Origin: Acidobacteriota bacterium
GTDB lineage: Bacteria > Acidobacteriota > Terriglobia > Acidiferrales > UBA7541
Assembly: GCA_013289825.1 (NCBI GenBank)
Contig: JABCZF010000036.1
Location: forward strand, 1-39,879
Direction: 5' to 3'
Length of the DNA: 39,879 nt
A program made the position numbers and the translations under genes. How positions within the stretch are numbered: the first letter of the stretch is position 1; every line of letters begins with the position of its first letter. Below, one piece after another: positions 17,623 to 26,399 of the stretch. The notes under the pieces were generated by a model. The model was given only the letters and a program-made list of their open reading frames with translations. It had not been told where the DNA came from and did not search any database.

Positions 17623-18073
17623 GCGGGGTTGGATGCGAGTCGGAATGCGCAGGATACGGCCGGCGAGAAGCGAGTTGGAACTATACCGACTGGAGAAATA
17701 AGAGTGTCAGTGTCATGGCTCTGGGCGAACCTGCGGCGAATGCCTTGGCTACTACCAGGATCGAGGTCATGGGGTGTTGACACCCGCGTGGGGTCCAAGA
17801 ACCCTCTCCCACTGTGGCTGTCCCAAACGGATATTGTTTATGTGCGCACACTATTGCGAGTGTGAATTGATTTGCAGAGAAATAGAAACGTATTCTAGTA
17901 ACGCGATATGTAAAACTTCGGGGATCATCACAGACTTAGTGACTCCTCTCTCGACTCATTATGAGACCAGTTCCGGCGCCGCACGATCCCTCCTTGTGCA
18001 GCATGCTGATGCGAAAGGGTTTTGAATCCTGTCGGAGCCTTTAGTGGCGAGGAACCCAAGGAGAAATACATTT
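17623..18073. other. Divergent promoter region upstream of the lipoprotein gene
   Basis: No gene is supportable in these 451 bases. TTGATT (17867-17872) with an 18-base spacer to TATTCT (17891-17896) is a fair promoter for the lipoprotein gene. Other visible elements are a perfect GGGTGT/ACACCC hairpin near 17775-17790 and the palindrome TGTGCGCACA near 17840. An AAGGAG site lies about 10 bases before the ATG at 18074. Confidence 0.45.
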
Positions 18074-20851
18074 ATGAAAGCCGCCCTAAAGCCTTTCTTT
18101 CTATTAACGGCGCTATCCCTGTTGATTCCAGCTTGCAGCTCGATACCTAAGAGTTCCGGCACAGGCACAGGCACAGGCACGGGCTCAGGTGGTCCCTTCA
18201 CCATCGGCGGGACGGTTACTGGGCTGGTGGGTACCGGCTTGATTCTGCAGGACAGCGGAGGCGACAACCTCGCGGTCACGGGGAACGTGGCTTTCACGTT
18301 CAGGACCACGGTCGCCTTGAATGGGGTTTACAATGTTTCGGTCTTTGCCTCGCCAACGGCACCGGCGCAAACCTGTACGGTGTCGGCAGGCAATGGCATA
18401 GCCACTGCCAACGTTACCAGCGTGGTGGTAACGTGCACCACCGGCACCGTGGCCGTAGGAGTCACCGTTGGCGGTCTTAGTGGCACAGGCTTGGTTCTGC
18501 AAGACAATGGTGCTGATAATCTCACGATTACCGGGGCCAATACCACCGCCCAGTTCAAAACCGCCGTCACTATCGGTCAACCCTATAGTGTAACTGTTCT
18601 TACTCAGCCAACCGGGCCGGCACAGACCTGCTCCGTCACCAACGGCAGTGGCACAGCCACGTCCGGTGTCGCCATCAATGTTCAGGTCACCTGCTCCCTT
18701 GGAACGCTCTCCATCAGTGGGTCGGTTTCGGGATATGCTGGAGGTACTGGCTTCGCTTTGCAAGACAACGGCGGCGACAATTTGACGATCGCCATGAATG
18801 GCGGGTTCACTTTTGCGACCCTCATCCCAGTCAACAGCGCTTATAAGGTTACTGTTTTTACGCAACCTGCCGGCCCTAACCAAACCTGCTCAGTGAGCCA
18901 AGGCACCGGGACGGCGACATCCAATATCACCAACGTTTCGGTGATATGCCCGGCTGTTTTTCATCCCATCGACGTGAGTGTCGTGGGAGTCTTGGGTACG
19001 ACTGGCGCCATGCAGTTACAGGATAACGGCGGCGACAATCTAATGACTCCCAAAAATGGCCCCTACACCTTCGCCACGCCCATCGCCCATGGCAGCGCAT
19101 ATGACGTCAGTGAGTTCGTTGCGCCAGGCACGCAGACCGAAGGCTGCATCATTTGGGGTTTCAGCGGCGTCGCCCTGTCTACCCCGATTAACCCTATCCC
19201 GGTTGTTGACTGCGGTCATAATGACTGGACGTGGATGGATGGCACCAATCAGGTCGATCAATTTGGCAAAACTCCACAAGCTCCCGCGCCACCGACGCTA
19301 CCTCCTCCGCCGTCGCCGGGCATCCTAAAACTTTCCCCCTTCTCAGGTTTTATAGGGACACCGGTGACGATCACCGGTGTTAACTTTGGAGCGATCCAGG
19401 GGACGAGCACGGTCACTTTCAATGGGACGCCTGCGGCACCGACAAATTGGAGCGCCACAAGCATTACAGCACCCGTACCCAACGGAGCGACGACCGGCAA
19501 CGTAGTGGTTACGGTTGGCGCCATGAATAGCAACGGAGTGAATTTCGCGATACCAACATGTCCTCCGCCGATTACCGATACCCCAGGAGGGACCGAGGGT
19601 TCGTCCAGTTGGACCGATAACAACGGTAACCTGTGGCTGTTGACTGGCATTGGGTTTACAAGCTTGACTCCCCCTCCTTCGACCTTGCCGGGATTCTTCA
19701 GCGAGCTGTGGGAATATACCGGAACTGCAAACTACCGTGCCGGTTGCGGCAACCTTTGGACGCTGGTGGCGCCTGCCAACTTCAATCCTCCAGCGCGCTG
19801 GGGAGCGGTCACCTGGACAGACCCGGCTACTGGCCACCTCTTGCTATTCGGCGGCCAGGACCCTTCTTTAGCGTTCCTGAACGATATGTGGGAATTCGAC
19901 ATTACGACGAAAACATGGACGAAGCTTGGCTCCGGTTCCACCAACGTGCCGGGAATCTATGGCACGCAGGGCACAGCCGCAGCGAGCAACTTGCCTGGTG
20001 GCCGTTGGGGAGCTAGCGCCAGACTCGATGCCTCCGATGATCTTTGGGTGTTTGGAGGATTTGGTTGCGACTCGACCGGGCCCACGTGTTCGAATCTGTT
20101 GCTGAACGACCTCTGGAAGTTCAGCGGCGGGCAGTGGACCTGGGTGAGTGGCGCGAACACCGGGAATTCGGCCGGGTCCTACGGCACGCAGGGCGCGGCC
20201 GCAACGACCAATGAACCCCCGGGGCGTCAGGCGACCGTCGCCTGGATCGACAACTCGGGGAATTTCTGGATGTTCGGCGGGTTTACCAGCGGCACGAACG
20301 GGTTCAATGACCTGTGGAAGTTCGACACTACGGCCACCGAATGGACTTGGATCAGTGGGTCGAAGGGAGCAACAAGTACGCCTGGAAACTACGGTACTCA
20401 GGGCGTTGCGGCTGCTAGCAACGTGCCCGGGGCGCGGTGGCTTTCGGCAGCCTGGAGCGACACGCACGGCAACCTTTGGCTCTTTGGCGGACAAGGCTTC
20501 GATGCCACCGGAAATGGCTCGCTCGGCGACCTTTGGGAATACGCCCTCAGTGCGACAACCGATCCCGGAAACCCGGCTAAAATCGCGCTGGGCCAGTGGA
20601 CTTGGATCAAGGGACCCGACGCGGTTAGCCAACCAGGCATCTACGGTCGCCAAGCTGACCCGGCGGTCTGGCCCCATGTGACGAGCAATCCTGGGACGCG
20701 CTGGGGACCCGCCTATTGGACGACCACTCCAGCGCAAACTGGCGAACAGCAGTTCTGGATGTTTGGCGGTGAAGGCTTCGACGCAACGGGGTCGGCTGGC
20801 ACGGGCTTCAGACTACTCGATGACTTGTGGAGGTATTTGCCGTATCCATGA
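18074..20851 (+). CDS. Lipoprotein with tandem repeats, IPT/TIG and Kelch propeller
   Basis: 925 residues. The lipoprotein signal ends in LSLLIPACSS, with Cys as the acylation site. A short GT-repeat linker follows. Residues about 42-375 hold four ~80-residue repeats, each with the motif LQDNGGDNL and a Cys pair (QTCSV...VTC); the fourth is divergent. An IPT/TIG domain lies at about 415-500 (PFSGFIGTPVTITGVNFG). Residues 500-925 form about six Kelch-type beta-propeller blades, each with LWxFGG-like strands and a YGTQG motif. It is probably surface-exposed and could bind carbohydrate or protein. The ATG at 18074 follows AAGGAG; a GTG at 18044 gives a longer, unlikely start. Its own terminator follows at 20933. 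Confidence 0.88.
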   Translation: MKAALKPFFLLTALSLLIPACSSIPKSSGTGTGTGTGSGGPFTIGGTVTGLVGTGLILQDSGGDNLAVTGNVAFTFRTTVALNGVYNVSVFASPTAPAQTCTVSAGNGIATANVTSVVVTCTTGTVAVGVTVGGLSGTGLVLQDNGADNLTITGANTTAQFKTAVTIGQPYSVTVLTQPTGPAQTCSVTNGSGTATSGVAINVQVTCSLGTLSISGSVSGYAGGTGFALQDNGGDNLTIAMNGGFTFATLIPVNSAYKVTVFTQPAGPNQTCSVSQGTGTATSNITNVSVICPAVFHPIDVSVVGVLGTTGAMQLQDNGGDNLMTPKNGPYTFATPIAHGSAYDVSEFVAPGTQTEGCIIWGFSGVALSTPINPIPVVDCGHNDWTWMDGTNQVDQFGKTPQAPAPPTLPPPPSPGILKLSPFSGFIGTPVTITGVNFGAIQGTSTVTFNGTPAAPTNWSATSITAPVPNGATTGNVVVTVGAMNSNGVNFAIPTCPPPITDTPGGTEGSSSWTDNNGNLWLLTGIGFTSLTPPPSTLPGFFSELWEYTGTANYRAGCGNLWTLVAPANFNPPARWGAVTWTDPATGHLLLFGGQDPSLAFLNDMWEFDITTKTWTKLGSGSTNVPGIYGTQGTAAASNLPGGRWGASARLDASDDLWVFGGFGCDSTGPTCSNLLLNDLWKFSGGQWTWVSGANTGNSAGSYGTQGAAATTNEPPGRQATVAWIDNSGNFWMFGGFTSGTNGFNDLWKFDTTATEWTWISGSKGATSTPGNYGTQGVAAASNVPGARWLSAAWSDTHGNLWLFGGQGFDATGNGSLGDLWEYALSATTDPGNPAKIALGQWTWIKGPDAVSQPGIYGRQADPAVWPHVTSNPGTRWGPAYWTTTPAQTGEQQFWMFGGEGFDATGSAGTGFRLLDDLWRYLPYP
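18158..18181 (+). repeat. Hexanucleotide tandem repeat in lipoprotein linker
   Basis: GGCACA occurs three times followed by GGCACG, encoding a Gly-Thr run directly behind the lipobox. Copy-number change would alter linker length by two residues without shifting frame. Confidence 0.8.
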
Positions 20852-20932
20852 TCCGGCCCTGAAAGATCGCGGGTCCGGAGCGATTCCGGGCCAAGTGAAT
20901 CGGGATGAGCTATCAACAGTACTCCGAGAAAG

Positions 20933-20972
20933 ATTGCCCGCTGCTGCAGGACGCCGCGGGCAATTTTCTTTT
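20933..20972 (+). terminator. Intrinsic terminator of the lipoprotein gene
   Basis: ATTGCCCGC (20933-20941) pairs perfectly with GCGGGCAAT (20956-20964) across a 14-base loop, and a TTTTCTTTT run follows. It lies 80 bp after the lipoprotein stop, so it is a strong Rho-independent terminator. Confidence 0.85.
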
Positions 20973-21136
20973 GAGGTGGCCCGGCTGTACGGCTCCCCTG
21001 CACCTCTTTTCCTGTAAGTGTTCATTCTAGAGGTTACAGACGTGTTTCTGGAAATGCAGATTGCAAAGGTGTTAGCGGGTGACCGGCGGATTGCGGGGCG
21101 GCTTGCCAGTGATCGTAATGCTGGTAAACGCTAGTG

Positions 21137-21205
21137 CTTAATCGGACGCGCGTTTTCGCGAATACGTGAAGAGCAGGCACGGTGCTCTGCGCGCGTTCGA
21201 TTAAG
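21137..21205. repeat. Long hairpin beside the left end of the IS element
   Basis: CTTAATCGGACGCGCG (21137-21152) pairs with CGCGCGTTCGATTAAG (21190-21205) with one mismatch over 16 bp. A nested hairpin AGAGCA/TGCTCT and a CGCG-TTTT-CGCG turn lie in the loop. It ends one base before the IS inverted repeat. Confidence 0.7.
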
Positions 21206-21206
21206 C

Positions 21207-21241
21207 CGTTTGAACGTGGCCGCCCGGTTTGCGGCGGACGC
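21207..21241 (+). repeat. Left inverted repeat of the IS91-type element
   Basis: A 35-base end starting CGTTTGAACGTGGCCGCCC, followed by GGTTT and GCGGCGGACGC. It contains a GCCGC/GCGGC mini-hairpin. It is matched in inverse at 23601-23631. Confidence 0.75.
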
Positions 21242-21467
21242 GGGCCCTATGGAAATTCAATGATGGGAAGGAGCGGCGTGGAGGTTCGCCACGGCCGAGC
21301 GCCAGGGTGCACCACCCGACAGCTGACGTACAGAAGCTGGTTACGGCAAAAAAGTAGGATGAAGAAGGTGGTTGAAGAAGCGGAAAGAAGAGAGTAATCC
21401 GATGACCAGGCGGAGAGGTGCGAACCGCGCCGAGGCACGCGAAGAATACGAATTGCAGACAGTGCTT

Positions 21468-22655
21468 TCATGCTGCAACGGTGACCGCCGGCGGAGAGCG
21501 AAGTTGGATTTGAGCAGCCGTAAGCCGCTCGACGACCTTCATCGGGCCACCGCACTTGGGGCAGTGCCAAAGATCAGAAGAGTCTTTAGTGGAGGAGACA
21601 TTTTGTTCGGTTGGCGGTTGTTGTGCTGAGCCGAGAAGGTGAAAGCAAAGCGGTAGGAGAGTGGCACGCCGCCGGTTGGCTAGGAAGCCGAAGTTTCGGA
21701 TGCGCACGAAGCCTTGCGGAAGGATGTGCAGTAAGAAGCGACACAGGAATTCGTCGACCGACAGAGGCAACAACTTCTGTTTGTTGTGGTCAGCAGAATC
21801 ACGCCAGCGAAAGGTGACTTGGCCATCGACAAAGGAGACCAGACGATGGTTGGAGATGGCCACGCGATGGGTGTAGCGGCCCAGATATTGCAGCACATAT
21901 TGGGGACCACCAAAGGGACGTTTCAAGTAGACTACCCAGTCTTGTCGGTACAGTGGCCGCAGCCAGGCGGCGAAGATCTTGGGTTGGGCAAGAAGCTTCA
22001 GGTCTCCCTGGAAGTTGAGCTGGCCATTGTGAAAGGCCTGCTCGAGAGCGTCGACGAACTTGCCGCGAAAGACTTCACGCAGCACTCCCTTGGGAAGAAA
22101 GTAGTTGTCTGGTGAGCGAACCCAGCGGGTGTGATCGGGCGAGAGGCCGCCGGCCGGAACGACACAATGAACGAGCGGATGAAGTTTTAGTTTTTGGCTC
22201 CAGGTGTGCAACACGCTGAAGAAGCCAATCTCTGCGCCGAGGTGTCTGGGATTGCGAGCGACTTCGAGAAGGGTTTCGGCACTGGAGCGGAACAGGAGAT
22301 CGTAGAGGATCTTCTTGTTTTGCAGGACCAGTGGCGTCAAGCGGCTGGGGAGTGTGAAGACCACGTGCAGGTAGCGGATCGGGAGAAGCTCACGTTGACG
22401 CGCAGCGATCCAGCGTTCCCGAGCAGCGATCTGACACTTCGGGCAGTGGCGGTTGCGACAGCTGTTGAAGGAGATGGCCCGATGTCCACAGCGAGTGCAT
22501 TCATCGAGATGACCGCCGAGAGCGGCAGTACGACACCGCTCAATGGCGCGCAAGACTTTGACATGCTGCCAACGGAGCCAGTGGCGGTTTAGTTCGATGA
22601 AGGCTTCTCCCGCAGCGCGAATGATATCGGCCACCTCCAGAGGCGGCCGGCTCAT
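21468..22655 (-). CDS. IS91-family transposase (HUH), altered active site
   Basis: 395 residues. An N-terminal zinc-binding module has C53, C56, C66, C71 and C74 (ECTRCGH, SCRNRHCPKC). A HUH core lies around residues 157-170, and the nucleophile region is YLGRYTHRVAISNHRL (Tyr257 and Tyr261). A C-terminal zinc ribbon is visible (HCPKCGGPM). Such enzymes move by single-strand nicking and rolling circle. The usual HUH segment in relatives I know reads HPHVHC, but here it is HPLVHC, so the first metal-binding His is Leu161 (codon 22173-22175). The frame is otherwise full length. The start abuts the stop of the recombinase gene, so translation is coupled. It may be inactive. Confidence 0.9.
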   Translation of the reverse strand: MSRPPLEVADIIRAAGEAFIELNRHWLRWQHVKVLRAIERCRTAALGGHLDECTRCGHRAISFNSCRNRHCPKCQIAARERWIAARQRELLPIRYLHVVFTLPSRLTPLVLQNKKILYDLLFRSSAETLLEVARNPRHLGAEIGFFSVLHTWSQKLKLHPLVHCVVPAGGLSPDHTRWVRSPDNYFLPKGVLREVFRGKFVDALEQAFHNGQLNFQGDLKLLAQPKIFAAWLRPLYRQDWVVYLKRPFGGPQYVLQYLGRYTHRVAISNHRLVSFVDGQVTFRWRDSADHNKQKLLPLSVDEFLCRFLLHILPQGFVRIRNFGFLANRRRATLLPLCFHLLGSAQQPPTEQNVSSTKDSSDLWHCPKCGGPMKVVERLTAAQIQLRSPPAVTVAA

Positions 22656-23531
22656 CTAGTCCTTTTGCGGTGAGCTGCCTCTAAGTTTCAGTGAGTCCAA
22701 CGGACTCGCGGCTGAGTTCAAGTGACGTTGGGAGAGGTGCAGGTACTTCATTGTCTCTTTGAGATCTGCATGACCTAACAGAACCTGAATAGTTCGAATA
22801 TCGGCACCAGCCTCGAGCAGATGCGTAGCGAAGCAGTGTCTCAGGGTATGAGGGTGGACACGTTTCTCGATGCTCGCTCTCTTGGCGGCGTTATGACACG
22901 CATGCCAAACGGTTTTCGTATCGATCGGCTCATCGCCGGTGTGGTGGTAGTTTCCGGGAAAGAGCCATTGGCTGGGTTTTCGCGGCAAACGGCGCCAATG
23001 TGCGCGGAGTTCTTCAAGTAGCACTGGGCTGAGCATGACGTCACGATCCTTCCGTTCCTTTCCGCCTTCGATGCGAATCACCATGCGCTTGTTGTCGACA
23101 TCACTGAGCTTCAAGTGCGTCAGTTCGGCACGCCGCGCGCCGGTGGCGTAGAGGGTCATCAGTATCGTCCGATCGAAAGGAGAGCAGGCCGCATCGATGA
23201 GTTGAGCAACTTCTTCCTGGCTAAGGATCGTCGGCAGCCGATGATCCCTTTTTGGATAAGGAGTGTCAGCGACGCTCCAAGCCCTTCTTAGAGTCTTGGT
23301 GTAGAAGAACCGCAGAGCCGCCAGACGGATGGCAACCGTGCCCGGTGACAGCTTTCGTTTTTGGAACAGCTCGGCTTGATATTCGCGAATGTGCCGGGGA
23401 CTCAAACGGTCCGGGGGACAGTTGAATCGTCGAGAAAAATCTTCGACGCCGTGGATATAACTGCGTATAGTTTCTTCAGAGTAGTTACGAAGCTGGAGTT
23501 CTTCCAGCATCAGTTTACGTAGATGGGTCAC
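22656..23531 (-). CDS. Tyrosine recombinase carried with the IS91 transposase
   Basis: 291 residues of the XerC/XerD type. A SAM-like N-terminal domain includes NYSEETIRSYIHGVEDFSRR. The catalytic residues are Arg in LYATGARRAELTHL, the box HPHTLRHCFATHLLEAG, GHAD, and Tyr in ETMKYLHLS. The best start is a GTG at 23531 with AAGGAGG five bases upstream, rather than the TTG at 23570. The stop TAG is followed immediately by the transposase ATG. Recombinase plus IS91 transposase is a recurrent pairing in bacterial genomes; the recombinase may resolve or circularise transposition intermediates, which is inference. Confidence 0.9.
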   Translation of the reverse strand: MTHLRKLMLEELQLRNYSEETIRSYIHGVEDFSRRFNCPPDRLSPRHIREYQAELFQKRKLSPGTVAIRLAALRFFYTKTLRRAWSVADTPYPKRDHRLPTILSQEEVAQLIDAACSPFDRTILMTLYATGARRAELTHLKLSDVDNKRMVIRIEGGKERKDRDVMLSPVLLEELRAHWRRLPRKPSQWLFPGNYHHTGDEPIDTKTVWHACHNAAKRASIEKRVHPHTLRHCFATHLLEAGADIRTIQVLLGHADLKETMKYLHLSQRHLNSAASPLDSLKLRGSSPQKD

Positions 23532-23600
23532 GGGGACCTCCTTGTGACCCAACTCTATCTCAGCAGACAAGCAACCACCGCTCCGTACGTCCCACGCGAA

Positions 23601-23631
23601 GCGTCCGCCGCTGGGCGGCTACGTTCAAACG
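23601..23631 (-). repeat. Right inverted repeat of the IS91-type element
   Basis: A 31-base end that, read inward, begins CGTTTGAACGTAGCCGCCC and continues AGCGGCGGACGC. It is the inverse of the left end, with one substitution and a 4-base length difference, and carries the same GCCGC/GCGGC mini-hairpin. Confidence 0.75.
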
Positions 23632-23703
23632 CTGGTGCCCGGAAACGGACCGCTACCTTACGCCGTTGGAGCGGCCGACGGCGAGTTGGCGCAGCGAATG
23701 GCT

Positions 23704-26307
23704 CTAAAGGGCGCGGAGGATGACGAGAGTCATGTCGTCACTTTGGGGTGCCCCGGAGGCGAAGGTGTCGGCGGCTTGCATGATTTTGGCAATGGAATCC
23801 TTTGCGGGCTGGCCGTTGCAGGAGGTGATGGCGTCGATCAGACGATTTTCGCCCCATTCTTCGAGATGGGGGCTCATGGCTTCGCTGAAGCCGTCGGTGT
23901 AGATCACCAGCAAATCGCCTGGGGCCAGGGAGACTTCGGCCTGCTCATAGGCACATTCCGGTAACAAACCCACTACTGTTCCGCCAGCTTGATCGAGACG
24001 TTCGACGGCGCCGTGCTTTGCAGCGCTGCGTAACAGTATTGGCGGACAGTGGCCGGCGTTCACATAGCTAAGGCGGTGGGTGGCAGGGTCGTATTGCGCG
24101 TAGAAGAGCGTGGCGTAGCGGTCTTCGGCGGAGGCGTCGTAGAGCATGGCATTGACGCGAGCGATCAGGCCGGCGATGTCGTTGCCGGCGCGCATGGCAT
24201 CGGCGCGCAGGGAAGCTTGTAGGCTGGCCATGGTGAGGGCGGCGGCGATGCCTTTGCCGGAGACGTCGCCGAGAGCGACGCCGAGTTTGCCGTCGGGGAG
24301 GGCGAGAAAATCGTAGTAGTCGCCGCCCACACCGAGAGCGGTGCGGCAGCGGCCGAAGTAATCGAGTCCGGCAATTTCTGGGAACCTTTGGGGGAAGAGG
24401 CGCTCTTGCACTTCGCGGGCGATTTCGATTTCGCGGTTTAGTTTTTCGCGGCGGCTGATTTCAACGGCGATGGCCGAAGTGAGCTCGGCGTTGGAGAGGG
24501 CGAGGGCGGTTTGCGTCGCCACGGATTTCAAGAGACGCAGATCTGTGCTGGAGTACGGAGCTTCCGAGCGTTTTTCCCCGAGGCTGATGATGCCGAGGAG
24601 ATTCTGTTTCGTCATGAGCGGCAGAAGCAACTGCGGGTGGAGAGAGGCGAGGTTGCGGTGTTCGTCTTCTGAGAGGGCCGAGTTGTTGACCCAGGAGTTC
24701 TCGTCGTCGAAATAAACGCGCTCGGGGCCGGCTTCTTGCTTGAGGCGGCGAACCGTGGCGCCGGAATCGGACAAATTCGCATCCAGCGGAGTGGGAAATC
24801 CAATAGCAAACGCCGGACGGAAGGAGCTGCCTTCAGCAAGAAGGACCGCAACGCGTGGAATATGGAGCGATTCGGCAATTTTTGTCGCCACTCTTTCCAG
24901 GAGCGGGCGTTTCTCGACGATGGAGCGCACTTCATCGCTGAGAGCTTCGAGAATTTGCTCGGCATTATAGGCGTCGCGGAAGAAGCGGCGGTCCGTCCAC
25001 GCGCGAAGACGCAGCGCACCGCGGCGTAGCAAGAGCACAGCCACAATGAGCAGCGAAATTGTGGAGATTTCGTTAGCTAGGCTGAGGTGGCGGCTGCGCG
25101 CGAAAGTGATTCCAAGGATGAGGATGGCGGCCGTGAGGATAATTTGTAAGACCCGAATACCACTGGTCGCGAGCGCGTATTGTAATCCCATGCGCAGGAC
25201 GACGCGGACATCCAGCGCGCGATGTACGACGATCACGTACGCCAGCGTAATGGGGAAAAGAAGCATCAGGGACAGCGCGGACAGCACCAACCATTCCGGA
25301 AAGATCTGCTCGAGCTCGCCGCCCTTGATGTTCTGCGTAACAAAGAGAATGCACGCAGGGGTCATGCTGATGCTGGAGCCGGTATAGAGCAAACGCAGGC
25401 GCCGCTTGGCATCGGGCGTGACGGCCTGGCTCATCTTGGCGGAAATGCAGGCAAAGAAAGAGCCGATAGCCGCGAAACTAAGTAGGAAGTCAACCATGCT
25501 GAGGCGATCCAGAGCCGCGGACAACGAGGCTACGAATGCGAAATTCTCGAATTCACCGAGCCGCACGATAACATTCGTTACGCAGGAGACAATCAAGAGC
25601 GTGATGACAATGCGCTTGGACCACCTCCACCAGGCTGGGTCCTTCTCGGGGAAAGGCTCGGGAAAGTACACGCCGAAAAGCAGCATGAAAATCGGCCAAG
25701 CGTTGCCAACGGCTACGCGATACCCTTCGGCGACATCACGAACAACGGGCCCCCAACTCTCAACTCCCGCGCTATAAAACACAGAGAAAAACAGCATGAT
25801 GAGCAAAAGGCACCACGCAGAAGGATCTCGTGGACGCACAGCCGTGACCCAGAATCCCAGCAGAATGCAAAAGGTGGGGACGACGAGCTTCACGGCCAAA
25901 AGGGAAGCGGCAGACAAACTGATGGGAGGAGCTGTGGCCTGCTCGAGTGGAATGGCGGCCGAGCGCGGAACTGCTTCACCGGGACGGAGGAACCGAACGG
26001 TGAGGGTTTCCCCTGGTTTTGCGGTGCGGATGGCTTCACCGAACAGAGCCAGTCCGGTCAGTGGCCGGCCGTTCACCTCTAGCAGTATGTCGCTGTTTCG
26101 CACGCCGGACTGCCGGGCGGACTTCGTCACGAACTGAAGGACAGGGCGGCCTTTCTCGTAATTCGGCGTGAACGGAAATGCAGCGACCTTGAGATGGAAA
26201 TAATTCGGAAAGGCAAACATAACCGCGCGAATCTGATACACCGAAGCAAGCGCGCAGAGAAGCGCGAGGCCGACGTATTGGAGAATGGGAGGATTCTTTG
26301 CCCGCAT
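23704..26307 (-). CDS. PDZ-membrane-GAF-SpoIIE protein phosphatase
   Basis: About 867 residues. An N-terminal membrane helix is followed by a PDZ-like region (about residues 65-115, GVRNSDILLEVNGRPL). Seven or eight membrane helices lie to about residue 420. A GAF-like sensor spans about 440-600, then a linker helix with EIEIAREVQERLFPQ, typical of RsbU-type phosphatases. The C-terminal SpoIIE/PP2C domain holds metal motifs GGDYYDFLALPDGK, GDVSGKGIAAALTMA, IYTDGFSEAM and APQSDDMTLVIL. It would dephosphorylate an anti-sigma-factor antagonist. Starts: ATG 26307 (used) or TTG 26325. It is separated by about 90 bp from the VanZ-like gene upstream and may share its transcript. Confidence 0.9.
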   Translation of the reverse strand: MRAKNPPILQYVGLALLCALASVYQIRAVMFAFPNYFHLKVAAFPFTPNYEKGRPVLQFVTKSARQSGVRNSDILLEVNGRPLTGLALFGEAIRTAKPGETLTVRFLRPGEAVPRSAAIPLEQATAPPISLSAASLLAVKLVVPTFCILLGFWVTAVRPRDPSAWCLLLIMLFFSVFYSAGVESWGPVVRDVAEGYRVAVGNAWPIFMLLFGVYFPEPFPEKDPAWWRWSKRIVITLLIVSCVTNVIVRLGEFENFAFVASLSAALDRLSMVDFLLSFAAIGSFFACISAKMSQAVTPDAKRRLRLLYTGSSISMTPACILFVTQNIKGGELEQIFPEWLVLSALSLMLLFPITLAYVIVVHRALDVRVVLRMGLQYALATSGIRVLQIILTAAILILGITFARSRHLSLANEISTISLLIVAVLLLRRGALRLRAWTDRRFFRDAYNAEQILEALSDEVRSIVEKRPLLERVATKIAESLHIPRVAVLLAEGSSFRPAFAIGFPTPLDANLSDSGATVRRLKQEAGPERVYFDDENSWVNNSALSEDEHRNLASLHPQLLLPLMTKQNLLGIISLGEKRSEAPYSSTDLRLLKSVATQTALALSNAELTSAIAVEISRREKLNREIEIAREVQERLFPQRFPEIAGLDYFGRCRTALGVGGDYYDFLALPDGKLGVALGDVSGKGIAAALTMASLQASLRADAMRAGNDIAGLIARVNAMLYDASAEDRYATLFYAQYDPATHRLSYVNAGHCPPILLRSAAKHGAVERLDQAGGTVVGLLPECAYEQAEVSLAPGDLLVIYTDGFSEAMSPHLEEWGENRLIDAITSCNGQPAKDSIAKIMQAADTFASGAPQSDDMTLVILRAL

Positions 26308-26399
26308 GTCTGGCGGCTCAACCAACCATGATTAGCGGTAAGCAAGGTAGCATTTGCTGGAGCGCAGGGGCAAAATTTTCGCTGGAAGAAAGGGAGTGG

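Larger units (their letters stand above)
20852..21467. other. Intergenic region: terminator, hairpin, left repeat of IS
   Basis: These 616 bases hold the terminator of the lipoprotein gene (20933-20972), the long hairpin at 21137-21205 and the left inverted repeat of the IS91-type element (21207-21241). After that there is about 225 bp of transposase 3' flank. No gene in it is supportable; a 71-codon plus-strand frame at 21182 is not credible. Confidence 0.5.
21207..23631 (-). mobile_element. IS91-type insertion with tyrosine recombinase
   Basis: Two abutting minus-strand genes, a XerD-like recombinase and an HUH transposase, are enclosed by inverted repeats at 21207-21241 and 23601-23631. 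The repeats share about 30 of 35 positions, and similarity stops abruptly outside them. The outer flanks differ, as expected for element ends. No target-site duplication is visible, which fits IS91-type rolling-circle transposition. The right end lies 72 bp from the phosphatase gene and does not disrupt it. Confidence 0.65.

Noticed and set aside
21182..21397. 71-codon frame over the left IS end
   Set aside because: It runs through the hairpin and inverted repeat and has no motif.
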